NCBI GenBank assembly: GCA_016704305.1 | Contig: JADJAL010000029.1 | Location: forward strand, 1-64,000 | DNA: 64,000 bases | From: Haliea sp. | Lineage (GTDB): Bacteria; Pseudomonadota; Gammaproteobacteria; Pseudomonadales; Halieaceae | Direction: 5' to 3' | Shown here: in pieces, positions 29,664 through 37,787 of the stretch | Numbering within the stretch: the first letter of the stretch is position 1 | How the letters are laid out: each line of letters begins with the position of its first letter | Translations under genes and position numbers: made by a program | Notes under the pieces: generated by a model | Seen by the model: the letters and a program-made list of their open reading frames with translations, nothing else | Database searches by the model: none | Told to the model about the DNA's origin: nothing

Positions 29664-31091
29664 ATGCAAAAGATCCTTGTGGTTGAAGATGAGTCGGTCA
29701 TTCGAGCCGCGTTGCGTCGCCTGTTGGAACGCAATGGTTACCAGGTCAGCGAGGCCGGTTCGGTACAGGACGCAGAAAAGGCGCACAACCTGGCAGAATT
29801 TGATCTGGTCATCAGTGACCTGCGGCTGCCGGGCGCGCCGGGCACCGATCTGATCAAAAAGGCGGGTGATGTGCCGGTTTTGATCATGACCAGCTATGCG
29901 AGCCTGCGCTCCGCCGTTGACTCAATGCGCATGGGCGCGGTGGATTATATTGCGAAGCCGTTTGATCACGGCGATATGGTCAGCGCGGTACAGCGCATCA
30001 TTGCCGACCACCCCACCAGCCGCGCCGAGGAACGCACGACCACGACATCACCTGCCCCGTCCTCAACTGGCATTGTCGGCAACTGTCCCGCGATGCGCAT
30101 ATTGTTCGAACACATCGAAAGGATGGCGCCTACAGACTCTACGGTGCTGGTGCTGGGAGAGACCGGAACGGGCAAAGAACTGGTTGCTCGCAGTGTTCAC
30201 CAGAACAGCCTGCGTGCCGAAAAGATCCTGATATCGGTCAACTGCGCGGCAATACCCGATACCCTGATCGAATCTGAACTGTTTGGTTATGAAAAAGGCG
30301 CCTTTACCGGCGCGCACGCCAGTCGCATGGGGCTGATTGAAGCCGCGGATGGCGGTACGCTGTTTCTCGATGAGATCGGGGAACTGCCAATGGAGGCACA
30401 GGCGCGACTCCTGCGTTTCATTCAGGAGGGAGAGATCCGCCGCATCGGTTCAGTGCAATCGCGCAAGGTCAATGTCCGACTGATCTGCGCCACCCACCGC
30501 AATTTGCATAGCCTGGCGGCAGAAGGGCTGTTCCGACAGGATTTGTTCTATCGAATTAATGTGCTGCGCCTGGCGCTGCCACCGCTGCGGGAGCGCGGGA
30601 AGGACATACTGCATCTGGCGGAGCGCATGTTGGAGACGCAAACTGAACGCCTCGGTAAACCGCTGATGCGGCTATCACCACGCGCCATTCAGGCTATCAC
30701 CACCTATCAATGGCCGGGCAATGTCAGGGAACTGGAACATGCGATCGAACGGGCTGTGATCCTCTCAACCAGCGAAGAAATCGACAATGAAGCGCTGGGT
30801 ATCGATCTGGAACTGGTGAATATCAACCGTATACGCGGCCAGCAGGGCCCGGCCATGACCCACACAATGAGCGGACATACCAATAACGATCCGCTGGAAG
30901 ACTTGTCCCTGGAAGACTACTTCCAACGCTTTGTGCTGGAACACCAGGATTCCATGAGCGAGACCGAACTGGCGCAAAAGCTAGGTGTGAGCCGCAAGTG
31001 CCTTTGGGAACGGCGCCAACGATTCGGCATTCCCAGGAACAAAAGCAACCTGACTGCGCGCGGGAAAATGACGGCCATTGAAGGGAAATAG
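29664..31091 (+). CDS. cbrB: CbrB-like sigma-54-dependent response regulator
   Basis: The 475-aa protein has a receiver domain (ILVVEDESVIRAALRRLLER; phospho-Asp in LVISDLRLPGAPGT). The AAA+ sigma-54 activator domain shows VLGETGTGKELVARSVH (Walker A), YEKGAFTGAHASR (the GAFTGA loop that contacts sigma-54) and GGTLFLDEIGELP (Walker B). A Fis-type helix-turn-helix ends it (ETELAQKLGVSRKCLWERR). It follows cbrA by 90 bp. In Pseudomonas CbrB activates crcZ from a sigma-54 promoter just downstream of its own gene; such a promoter is visible here. Confidence 0.93.
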   Translation: MQKILVVEDESVIRAALRRLLERNGYQVSEAGSVQDAEKAHNLAEFDLVISDLRLPGAPGTDLIKKAGDVPVLIMTSYASLRSAVDSMRMGAVDYIAKPFDHGDMVSAVQRIIADHPTSRAEERTTTTSPAPSSTGIVGNCPAMRILFEHIERMAPTDSTVLVLGETGTGKELVARSVHQNSLRAEKILISVNCAAIPDTLIESELFGYEKGAFTGAHASRMGLIEAADGGTLFLDEIGELPMEAQARLLRFIQEGEIRRIGSVQSRKVNVRLICATHRNLHSLAAEGLFRQDLFYRINVLRLALPPLRERGKDILHLAERMLETQTERLGKPLMRLSPRAIQAITTYQWPGNVRELEHAIERAVILSTSEEIDNEALGIDLELVNINRIRGQQGPAMTHTMSGHTNNDPLEDLSLEDYFQRFVLEHQDSMSETELAQKLGVSRKCLWERRQRFGIPRNKSNLTARGKMTAIEGK

Positions 31092-31093
31092 GC

Positions 31094-31140
31094 GTTACCC
31101 AAACTGGGATATACACCCCACCGAGGAGTAGATTAGTAAC
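31094..31140. promoter_or_regulatory. candidate upstream activator site for CbrB
   Basis: GTTAC (31094-31098) and GTAAC (31136-31140) form an inverted pair 37 bases apart, about 75-120 bp upstream of the sigma-54 -24 element, where enhancer sites normally lie. The half-sites resemble the GTTAC/GTAAC palindromes I recall for CbrB, but the spacing is wide. Tentative. Confidence 0.3.
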
Positions 31141-31214
31141 AACCAGCCCTTGAAGCGGCGTATTTTAAATAAAGTGAACTTCGTAAGTATTTGTTTATTA
31201 AGACTTAATTTTAG

Positions 31215-31231
31215 TTGGCACAAGAAATGCT
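31215..31231 (+). promoter_or_regulatory. sigma-54 promoter (-24/-12)
   Basis: TTGGCACAAGAAATGCT contains GG at 31217-31218 and GC at 31229-31230 with exactly ten bases between, matching the sigma-54 consensus (TGGCAC-N5-TTGC) except one base before the GC. It predicts transcription from about 31242, at the beginning of the A-rich RNA. The sigma-54 activator gene cbrB ends 124 bp upstream. Confidence 0.8.
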
Positions 31232-31241
31232 TTATCTATTC

Positions 31242-31545
31242 CGGCGCAACAATAAAAATAATAGCTGTGACAATAAAAATAACAGGGATCGACATGGACC
31301 TGGATGGGGGAAGGTTACTTCCCCTCAATTTCCGTTTGTCGCTTCTTGCGCGAATCCTATGGCATATGCCTGATGGTGCAGTGACTGGCCGGGAAGGTTG
31401 TCGTTAACACGCCCGGAGTAATAAGCATCAACACATGTGTGTTTGTATCGACGTTATAAAAATAATAACGCACAGAAATAAAAATAACTCCTGATGTGAG
31501 ACCTGGATGGGGAAGGCGCTGCTTTCCCCGTCATTCACTTTTTCA
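31242..31545 (+). ncRNA. crcZ: candidate CrcZ-like Hfq/Crc-sequestering small RNA
   Basis: No protein is encoded between cbrB and pcnB, the locus of crcZ in Pseudomonas. Starting about 6 bases after the predicted start site are (AAN)n tracts at 31248-31263, 31272-31284, 31458-31469 and 31477-31488, each at least four triplets long: the A-R-N pattern bound by the distal face of Hfq. Each pair is followed by GACCTGGATGGGG (31297-31309 and 31500-31512) leading into a GC hairpin (31307-31324; 31509-31529). The second hairpin is followed after ten bases by TTTTT. Such RNAs titrate Hfq/Crc and relieve catabolite repression. Sequence, position and promoter agree; the 3' end is uncertain. Confidence 0.75.
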
Positions 31546-32934
31546 ATGGAACGAGGTCATCCGGCATCAGCGGGTGCTTGTGTGCTAGACTTCGCGCCTG
31601 TCGGTACATCGCAACAGGCATTCATCCTTTTGAATATCATCCCCAGAGATCAACACTGTATTTCCCGCAAAAATATCAGCGACGGCGCACTGCGGGTCAT
31701 GTCGCGATTGCGTAGCAGCGGCTACCAGGCTTACCTGGTGGGGGGCGCAGTACGTGATTTATTGCTGGGAGGACACCCCAAGGACTTCGACATTGCGACC
31801 GACGCAACGCCGGAGGCTGTGACCGATCTGTTTCGCAATTCCCGCATCATCGGCCGTCGCTTCCGTATTGTGCATGTGCGCTTTGGCCGCGAGATCATAG
31901 AGGTCACCACTTTCCGCGGGCATCACGAAAACGGTTCCAGTAGCGGCGAGCATCCGGAAACTGGCGGCAACCATTCGCGGCAATCGGCCAGCGGCCTGCT
32001 ACTGCGTGACAATGTATACGGTACGCTGGAGGAGGATGCGGCGCGGCGCGACCTTACCGTCAACGCGCTGTATTACGATGCGGGAAAGTTCGAAGTTTTT
32101 GACCATGTACATGGTTTGCAGGACCTGGAAAATCGCAGCGTCTGCATTATCGGTGATCCCGAACAACGCTACACAGAGGATCCGGTGCGAATGTTGCGCG
32201 TAGTGCGCTTCGCCGCGAAACTGGATTTCAGTATCGAAGAGCGGACTGCTGCTGCGATACCGCGCTGCGCCCACCTGCTGGGGGAGATTCCCGCCGCGCG
32301 ACTATTTGACGAGTTTCTGAAGCTGTTCCTTGCGGGCTACGCTGCCAGTACGCTGAACAAGCTGCTGCAGTACGATTTACTGCGCTACCTGTTTCCCGAT
32401 ACCACCAACTGCACGCGCGGGGACAAAAGCGCACTGGCGCTGATTCAAGCCGCGATGGAGAATACCGATGAGCGCATTGCACAAGACAAACCGGTGACGC
32501 CGGCATTTATTCTTGCAGCATTGCTGTGGCCAGTGGTCAACGTCCGGCGCGCGCGCCTGGAAACGCGAGGCGAAGCACCCATGCCGGCCCTGAACAGCGC
32601 CGCGCAACAAGTAATTCAGGACGCAGTCAACCACATTTCGATTCCGCGCCGCTTCAGCCAGCCGATGCGCGAAATATGGGAATTCCAGTTGCGGCTACAG
32701 CGGCGTACAGGGCGCAAGGCGCTGGAACTCATCGAACATCGCCGCTTTCGCGCAGCCTACGACTTCCTGCTGCTGCGCGAGCAAGCCGGAGAGGATACGG
32801 GAGAACTCGGGCAGTGGTGGACTGACTTGCAGGAGCTTCCTGCGGAACAAAGAGTGGCGATGGTTTCTGCTGTGCCTGACGGCCACAAAAGACCGGGAAG
32901 AACCAGGACGCGACGCCCCAACCCTGTGCCATGA
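31546..32934 (+). CDS. pcnB: poly(A) polymerase I
   Basis: The nucleotidyltransferase signature is YQAYLVGGAVRDLLLGGHPK followed by DFDIATDAT (catalytic DxD). NSRIIGRRFRIVHVRFGREI, RRDLTVNALYYD and RYTEDPVRMLRVVRFAAKL fit the PcnB/CCA-adding superfamily; the basic tail (HKRPGRTRTRRPNP) is typical of PcnB. It adds poly(A) to RNA 3' ends for decay. The reading frame opens at 31507, but that ATG lies inside the hairpin of the upstream RNA. ATG 31546 or TTG 31630 are better candidates; none has a strong ribosome-binding site. Conserved sequence starts only near residue 40. Confidence 0.9.
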   Translation: MERGHPASAGACVLDFAPVGTSQQAFILLNIIPRDQHCISRKNISDGALRVMSRLRSSGYQAYLVGGAVRDLLLGGHPKDFDIATDATPEAVTDLFRNSRIIGRRFRIVHVRFGREIIEVTTFRGHHENGSSSGEHPETGGNHSRQSASGLLLRDNVYGTLEEDAARRDLTVNALYYDAGKFEVFDHVHGLQDLENRSVCIIGDPEQRYTEDPVRMLRVVRFAAKLDFSIEERTAAAIPRCAHLLGEIPAARLFDEFLKLFLAGYAASTLNKLLQYDLLRYLFPDTTNCTRGDKSALALIQAAMENTDERIAQDKPVTPAFILAALLWPVVNVRRARLETRGEAPMPALNSAAQQVIQDAVNHISIPRRFSQPMREIWEFQLRLQRRTGRKALELIEHRRFRAAYDFLLLREQAGEDTGELGQWWTDLQELPAEQRVAMVSAVPDGHKRPGRTRTRRPNPVP

Positions 32935-33449
32935 AGCCTGCGTACATCGCACTCGGCAGCAATCAAGGCGAACCTGAAATTCAACTCCGCAAGGCGGTCA
33001 TTGCGTTATCAATCCTGCCAATGACGCAACTCGATAAGGTATCGAGTGTGTACCGCAGTGCGGCGGTAGGGCCGGGAACCCAGCCTGACTACCTCAATGC
33101 CGTAGTACGACTGCATACAGAACTGTCGGCGATTGCGCTGCTGGATGCCTTGCAAGAGATTGAGAGGGAACAGGGTCGCATCCGCACTGTTCGCTGGGGG
33201 CCACGCACGCTCGATCTGGATCTCCTCCTATACGGGGACGAGACCACCACCACACCGCGACTGACAGTACCCCATCCGCGGATGCAAAAACGTCATTTTG
33301 TGCTTTATCCACTGTGCGAAATCAGCAGTGAAAAGCTGTTACTACCGGACGGCACACAGTTAGGAGCATTACTGCAACAGTGCTCGCAGCGCGGCCTGGT
33401 AAAAACCCCATGCCAGTTGCCGGTGAGCCCAACCCCGCAAGACGGGTAA
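32931..33449 (+). CDS. folK: 6-hydroxymethyl-7,8-dihydropterin pyrophosphokinase
   Basis: The 172-aa folate-pathway enzyme transfers pyrophosphate from ATP to 6-hydroxymethyl-dihydropterin. It shows AYIALGSNQGEPEIQLRKA, VSSVYRSAAVGPGTQPDYLN and WGPRTLDLDLLLYGDE with the paired catalytic Asp residues, then VPHPRMQKRHFVLYPLCEI. Its ATG overlaps the pcnB stop (ATGA), so the two are coupled. The order pcnB-folK-panB-panC is as in Pseudomonas. Confidence 0.93.
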   Translation: MKPAYIALGSNQGEPEIQLRKAVIALSILPMTQLDKVSSVYRSAAVGPGTQPDYLNAVVRLHTELSAIALLDALQEIEREQGRIRTVRWGPRTLDLDLLLYGDETTTTPRLTVPHPRMQKRHFVLYPLCEISSEKLLLPDGTQLGALLQQCSQRGLVKTPCQLPVSPTPQDG

Positions 33450-33780
33450 TGCCAAATGTGCTTGTTGTGATGACAAGCTTGCGATGCTGCGCCCACAACT
33501 TGCACAGACATGCACCACCTGCCTTTCTCGCCAACGCATGCCAGGCCATTGTGTCGCAAGTGTACAGCCTGTGTTTTCTATATTACGATGACGCTCCGCT
33601 GCTACTCCGTATTTTCCGACGCATTTGGTCAGGCTGATAGCGCGGAGAATTGCATAGACGCGGTGAATTATCGGCTCGATTTTCGCAGCGCTTGCCGCAA
33701 TTTCAAGCCAACATTTCCAGATAGCGTCTCTGCCGTGCAGGACTTCAAGTGATGCAAACAGAACAGGCGGGGCTCTAGCC
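33450..33780. other. intergenic region upstream of panB
   Basis: About 330 bp without a convincing gene; the short frames here lack coding character. It probably carries the panB promoter and leader. No riboswitch or clear terminator was seen. Confidence 0.4.
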
Positions 33781-34572
33781 ATGGGCAAGATTACGATCAG
33801 TACCCTGGACAAGATGAAAGCCAACGGCGAGAAATTCGTCTGCATCACGGCCTATGACGCCACCTTTTCGCGCATGATTAGCGAAGCCGGCGCGGAAACA
33901 ATTCTGGTGGGAGACTCTCTCGGCATGGTGTTGCAGGGACACGAGAGCACCATCCCGGTCACCATCGGCGACATGGCCTACCACACCCGTTGTGTCTGTC
34001 GGGGCAAGCCGGAATCACTGGTCATTGCAGACTTGCCCTTCATGAGCTACACCACGGCGACACAGGCAATGGAGAGCGCCACGCAGCTAATGCAGGCAGG
34101 GGCGGCCATGGTAAAAATGGAAGGCGGCACCTGGCTCAGCGACACCATCAGCAAGCTGGTGGAGCGCGGCATTCCGGTCTGCGCTCACCTCGGCCTCACA
34201 CCGCAATCCGTCAACACTTTTGGCGGTTTCAAGGTGCAGGGGCGCACACCGAAAGAAGCGAAGTCGATCCTGGCTGACGCCGTGGAAATTCAGGACGCAG
34301 GCGCCCGATTGCTGGTACTGGAGTGTATTCCCTCGCACCTCGCTGCCGATATCAGTGCCAAACTGGACATACCTGTCATCGGGATCGGTGCCGGACCGGG
34401 AACCGATGGCCAGGTGCTGGTCCTGCATGATTTACTCGGCCTGACACAACACACGGCGCGATTCGTGCAAAATTTTATGGAAGGCCAATCGTCGATCTCG
34501 GGCGGTCTTCGGGCGTTTGTTGACGCCGTCAAGTCTGGTGAGTATCCGCGGGACGTGCATTCTTACCAGTAA
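33781..34572 (+). CDS. panB: ketopantoate hydroxymethyltransferase
   Basis: The 263-aa first enzyme of pantothenate synthesis shows FVCITAYDATFSRMISEAGA, ILVGDSLGMVLQGHESTIPV (metal-binding Asp), VKMEGGTWLSDTI and IPVIGIGAGPGTDGQVLVLH. It converts 2-oxoisovalerate to ketopantoate using methylene-THF. The length and frame are normal. Confidence 0.95.
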   Translation: MGKITISTLDKMKANGEKFVCITAYDATFSRMISEAGAETILVGDSLGMVLQGHESTIPVTIGDMAYHTRCVCRGKPESLVIADLPFMSYTTATQAMESATQLMQAGAAMVKMEGGTWLSDTISKLVERGIPVCAHLGLTPQSVNTFGGFKVQGRTPKEAKSILADAVEIQDAGARLLVLECIPSHLAADISAKLDIPVIGIGAGPGTDGQVLVLHDLLGLTQHTARFVQNFMEGQSSISGGLRAFVDAVKSGEYPRDVHSYQ

Positions 34573-34629
34573 ATCCCGAGCGCAGCCGCTGCCGCTCCCG
34601 ACGCATAAATGTGAGCGTTTACTTACATA

Positions 34630-34648
34630 ATGTGTTGTCCGAACACAT
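34630..34648. promoter_or_regulatory. inverted repeat between panB and panC
   Basis: ATGTGTT-GTCCG-AACACAT is a perfect 7-bp inverted repeat in the unusually long 264-bp gap between panB and panC. There is no U-run. It could be an operator for an independent panC promoter or an RNA hairpin; unassigned. Confidence 0.35.
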
Positions 34649-34836
34649 CTCGCTCGATATTCTGCTTCTTTTGGTAACAAAAATTGTGAATACTCCCTAA
34701 TGTCCCGTTGCCGGCTAAGGGTTATTGCGGCATACTTTCCGGCCCTCCCCCGATGACACACTCGGAATGGAGGGTAAGAACTAGTGCTTTTTGCTGGTTT
34801 AGCGTCACCATTCCAGACCACGGGGATCAGGTAGAT

Positions 34837-35724
34837 ATGCGAACTTACAACAACAGTGCTCAGATACACACCGCGCTAGCTGGATTCCGCCATAACGGCC
34901 AATCCATCGCATTCGTGCCGACCATGGGTAACCTGCATGAGGGTCACCTGGATCTGGTACGTAAAGCGCGCCAATTGTGCGATGTGGTGGTGGTCAGCAT
35001 CTTTGTTAACCCGCTGCAATTCGGCCCCAATGAAGACCTCGATGCCTATCCTCGTACGCTCGCAGCAGACAAGGAAAAATTGTTCAGTGAAGGCGTGCAG
35101 GTGTTGTACGCACCCAGCGTAGAGGATATTTATCCGCAAGGCACGCACGCCCAGACGCTGGTGCATGTGCCGGAGTTGGGCGAAACACTGTGCGGCAGCA
35201 GTCGTCCCGGCCATTTCGATGGTGTGACAACCGTTGTAAGCAAGCTCTTCAATATCGTACAACCTGATGTCGCGGTCTTCGGTGAAAAGGATTTCCAACA
35301 ACTGTCCATCGTCCGCAAAATGGTCAAGGACCTGTGCCTGCCTATACGTATTGTCGGCGTCGCTACCGCACGAGATGCGGACGGCCTCGCCAAAAGCTCG
35401 CGCAATGGTTACCTCTCATTCGATCAGCGCCGCATCGCCCCTGTGCTGAACCAGACGCTCAATTGTTGCCGCGAAGCGATCGCCTGTGGCTTCGATAATT
35501 TCCTGCAACTTGAATCACACGCCCGCATGAAATTATTGCAGGCTGGATTTGACCCCGATTATTTTGCAATTCGCGATGCTCGCACGCTGCGAGCAGTCAC
35601 CGAAGACACAGAAGAGATTGCGATTCTGGCAGCTGCGCGCCTTGGTACCACGCGTCTCATCGACAACGTGAAGCTGTCACTGAATCCCGTGTCAGACTGG
35701 GGCATGCTGGCCGGCGGCCACTAA
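34837..35724 (+). CDS. panC: pantothenate synthetase
   Basis: The start is MRTYNNSAQIHTALAGFRHN at 34837; the open frame back to 34708 lacks homology. VPTMGNLHEGHLDLVRKAR (HxGH) and SIFVNPLQFGPNEDLDAYPR are diagnostic, with FDGVTTVVSKLFNIVQPDVA and FGEKDFQQLSIVRKMV. It condenses pantoate and beta-alanine with ATP. At 295 aa it is about family length. No panD follows, unlike Pseudomonas; beta-alanine must come from a panD elsewhere or another route. Confidence 0.94.
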   Translation: MRTYNNSAQIHTALAGFRHNGQSIAFVPTMGNLHEGHLDLVRKARQLCDVVVVSIFVNPLQFGPNEDLDAYPRTLAADKEKLFSEGVQVLYAPSVEDIYPQGTHAQTLVHVPELGETLCGSSRPGHFDGVTTVVSKLFNIVQPDVAVFGEKDFQQLSIVRKMVKDLCLPIRIVGVATARDADGLAKSSRNGYLSFDQRRIAPVLNQTLNCCREAIACGFDNFLQLESHARMKLLQAGFDPDYFAIRDARTLRAVTEDTEEIAILAAARLGTTRLIDNVKLSLNPVSDWGMLAGGH

Positions 35725-35834
35725 TCGAACGCGCTGCCATTGTCCTGCGCAATCGCGCACGCTAACTGACTTGCGCCCGGCAATCGGGCACGTATGATCC
35801 TGTATTAACCTAATAAAACAACGGTAAGGCCACC

Positions 35835-37769
35835 ATGTCTGAATTTCCTGTCCGACCTGTGCCCACAGACTTCAGGGACGCACATATCAACGCCGAACAA
35901 TATCGGACACTGTACCAACAATCGATGGACGATCCAGCGCTGTTCTGGGCTGACATGGCCGATGCCTTTTTATCCTGGGATCAACGTTGGCACAACGTCG
36001 TCCAATACGATTTCCTGACCGGCCATGCTGAGTGGTTTGCCGGCGGCAAGCTGAATGTCAGCTATAACTGCATAGACAGGCACCTCCCACACCGCGCCGA
36101 AAAGACCGCAATACTGTGGGAAGGTGATGATCCCGCCGACAGCAAGCACATCACGTATGCCGAGCTGAAAGCGCAGGTCTGCCGCCTGGCCAACACCCTG
36201 AAAGCGCGCGGCGTGCGCAAGGGCGATCGCGTGTGTATCTACATGCCGATGATCCCGGAAGCGGCCTACGCGATGTTGGCGTGCACGCGAATCGGCGCAG
36301 TGCACTCGGTCGTGTTCGGCGGATTCTCGCCCGAAGCGCTCAAGGACCGCATACTGGATTCTGACTGCAGGGCACTGATCACCGCCGATGAAGGCGTGCG
36401 CGGCGGCAAGCACGTTCCGCTCAAGGCCAATGCAGACAAGGCGCTCGCGTCCTGCCCCAATGTGCACACCTGCCTCGTGGTGCGCCGTACCGGTGGCGAT
36501 GTCAGCTGGCAGGAGGGCCGGGATATCTGGTATCACGACACGGTGGATCGCGAAAGCAGCGAATGCGCGCCGGTATCCATGGACGCAGAGGACCCGCTGT
36601 TTATCCTTTACACCTCTGGCTCCACCGGCAAGCCAAAAGGTGTGCTGCATACTACCGGCGGTTACCTGTTGCAGGCCGCGATGACGTTCAAGTACGTGTT
36701 CGACTATCGCGACGGTGAAGTTTTCTGGTGCACTGCCGACGTCGGCTGGGTCACAGGTCACACGTATATTCTGTACGGTCCGCTCGCCAATGGAGCCATC
36801 TCCCTGATGTTTGAGGGCGTGCCTACCTACCCCGATGCGGGACGGTGTTGGGAGGTAATCGACAAGCACCAGGTGAATACATTCTATACAGCGCCCACCG
36901 CCATACGCGCGCTGCATGCCGTGGGCGACGAACCGGTGACACGCAGCTCCCGCGCAAGCCTGCGCCTGCTGGGCACCGTCGGCGAGCCCATTAACCCCGA
37001 GGCATGGGAGTGGTATTACAACGTGGTCGGCGACGCCCGCTGCCCGGTTGTCGATACCTGGTGGCAGACGGAGACAGGCGCGCACATGATCACACCACTG
37101 CCAGGCGCCACCGACCTGAAGCCGGGATCAGCGACCCTGCCTTTCTTTGGCGTTGACCTGGCACTACTGGACGAGAGCGGCGCTGAGATTGCAGGGCCGG
37201 GTGCGGGCTACCTGGTAATAAAGTCATCCTGGCCAAGCCAGATACGCACGGTCTACGGCGATCATCAGCGCATGATCGACACGTATTTCAAACCCTACCC
37301 GGGCTATTACTTCACCGGCGATGGCGCCAGTCGCGACGAGGACGGCTATTACCGCATCACCGGGCGCGTGGACGATGTACTCAACGTCTCCGGCCATCGC
37401 ATGGGCACCGCGGAAGTGGAGAGCGCGCTGGTGTTACACCAGCACATAGCCGAGGCGGCCGTGGTTGGCTACCCGCACGACATCAAGGGCCAGGGCATTT
37501 ACGCGTACGTCACACCAATGCAGGGCGTAGAACCAACAGAACAATTGCGCGCGGAATTGATCGCCCTGTGCGCCGCGGAAATCGGCGCCATCGCCAAACC
37601 CGACATAATCCAATGGGCACCTGGACTGCCCAAAACCCGTTCCGGCAAGATCATGCGCCGGATACTGCGCAAGATTGCCGAGAACGAACTGGACAACCTT
37701 GGGGACACGAGCACGCTGGCAGACCCCTCAGTCGTGCAGAACCTGATCGACAACCGCCCGACGAGCTGA
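35835..37769 (+). CDS. acs: acetyl-CoA synthetase
   Basis: The 644-aa adenylate-forming enzyme has ILYTSGSTGKPKGVLHTTGG (P-loop), WWQTETGAHMITPLPGATD, YYRITGRVDDVLNVSGHRMG and LPKTRSGKIMRRILRKIA; the Lys of SGK is the usual regulatory acetylation site. It converts acetate, CoA and ATP to acetyl-CoA. The leader carries CCTAATAAAACAACGG just before GGTAAGG, an A-rich stretch close to the ribosome-binding site that could be a Hfq/Crc target. It follows panC; in Pseudomonas pgi lies between them. Confidence 0.95.
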   Translation: MSEFPVRPVPTDFRDAHINAEQYRTLYQQSMDDPALFWADMADAFLSWDQRWHNVVQYDFLTGHAEWFAGGKLNVSYNCIDRHLPHRAEKTAILWEGDDPADSKHITYAELKAQVCRLANTLKARGVRKGDRVCIYMPMIPEAAYAMLACTRIGAVHSVVFGGFSPEALKDRILDSDCRALITADEGVRGGKHVPLKANADKALASCPNVHTCLVVRRTGGDVSWQEGRDIWYHDTVDRESSECAPVSMDAEDPLFILYTSGSTGKPKGVLHTTGGYLLQAAMTFKYVFDYRDGEVFWCTADVGWVTGHTYILYGPLANGAISLMFEGVPTYPDAGRCWEVIDKHQVNTFYTAPTAIRALHAVGDEPVTRSSRASLRLLGTVGEPINPEAWEWYYNVVGDARCPVVDTWWQTETGAHMITPLPGATDLKPGSATLPFFGVDLALLDESGAEIAGPGAGYLVIKSSWPSQIRTVYGDHQRMIDTYFKPYPGYYFTGDGASRDEDGYYRITGRVDDVLNVSGHRMGTAEVESALVLHQHIAEAAVVGYPHDIKGQGIYAYVTPMQGVEPTEQLRAELIALCAAEIGAIAKPDIIQWAPGLPKTRSGKIMRRILRKIAENELDNLGDTSTLADPSVVQNLIDNRPTS

Positions 37770-37787
37770 TTCGCGACGCGCGGAAAA

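Noticed and set aside
31381..31400. Second sigma-54 promoter before the second RNA module (TGGCCGGGAAGGTTGT)
   Set aside because: GG is not followed by GC at the fixed ten-base spacing, so it does not fit the -24/-12 rule.
31507..31545. First ATG of the pcnB frame at 31507 as the true start
   Set aside because: It falls inside the hairpin of the candidate small RNA, lacks a ribosome-binding site, and the encoded residues match nothing in PcnB.
35970..37085. 371-aa minus-strand ORF opposite acs
   Set aside because: Antisense shadow of a strongly conserved acs gene; no domain or ribosome-binding site.
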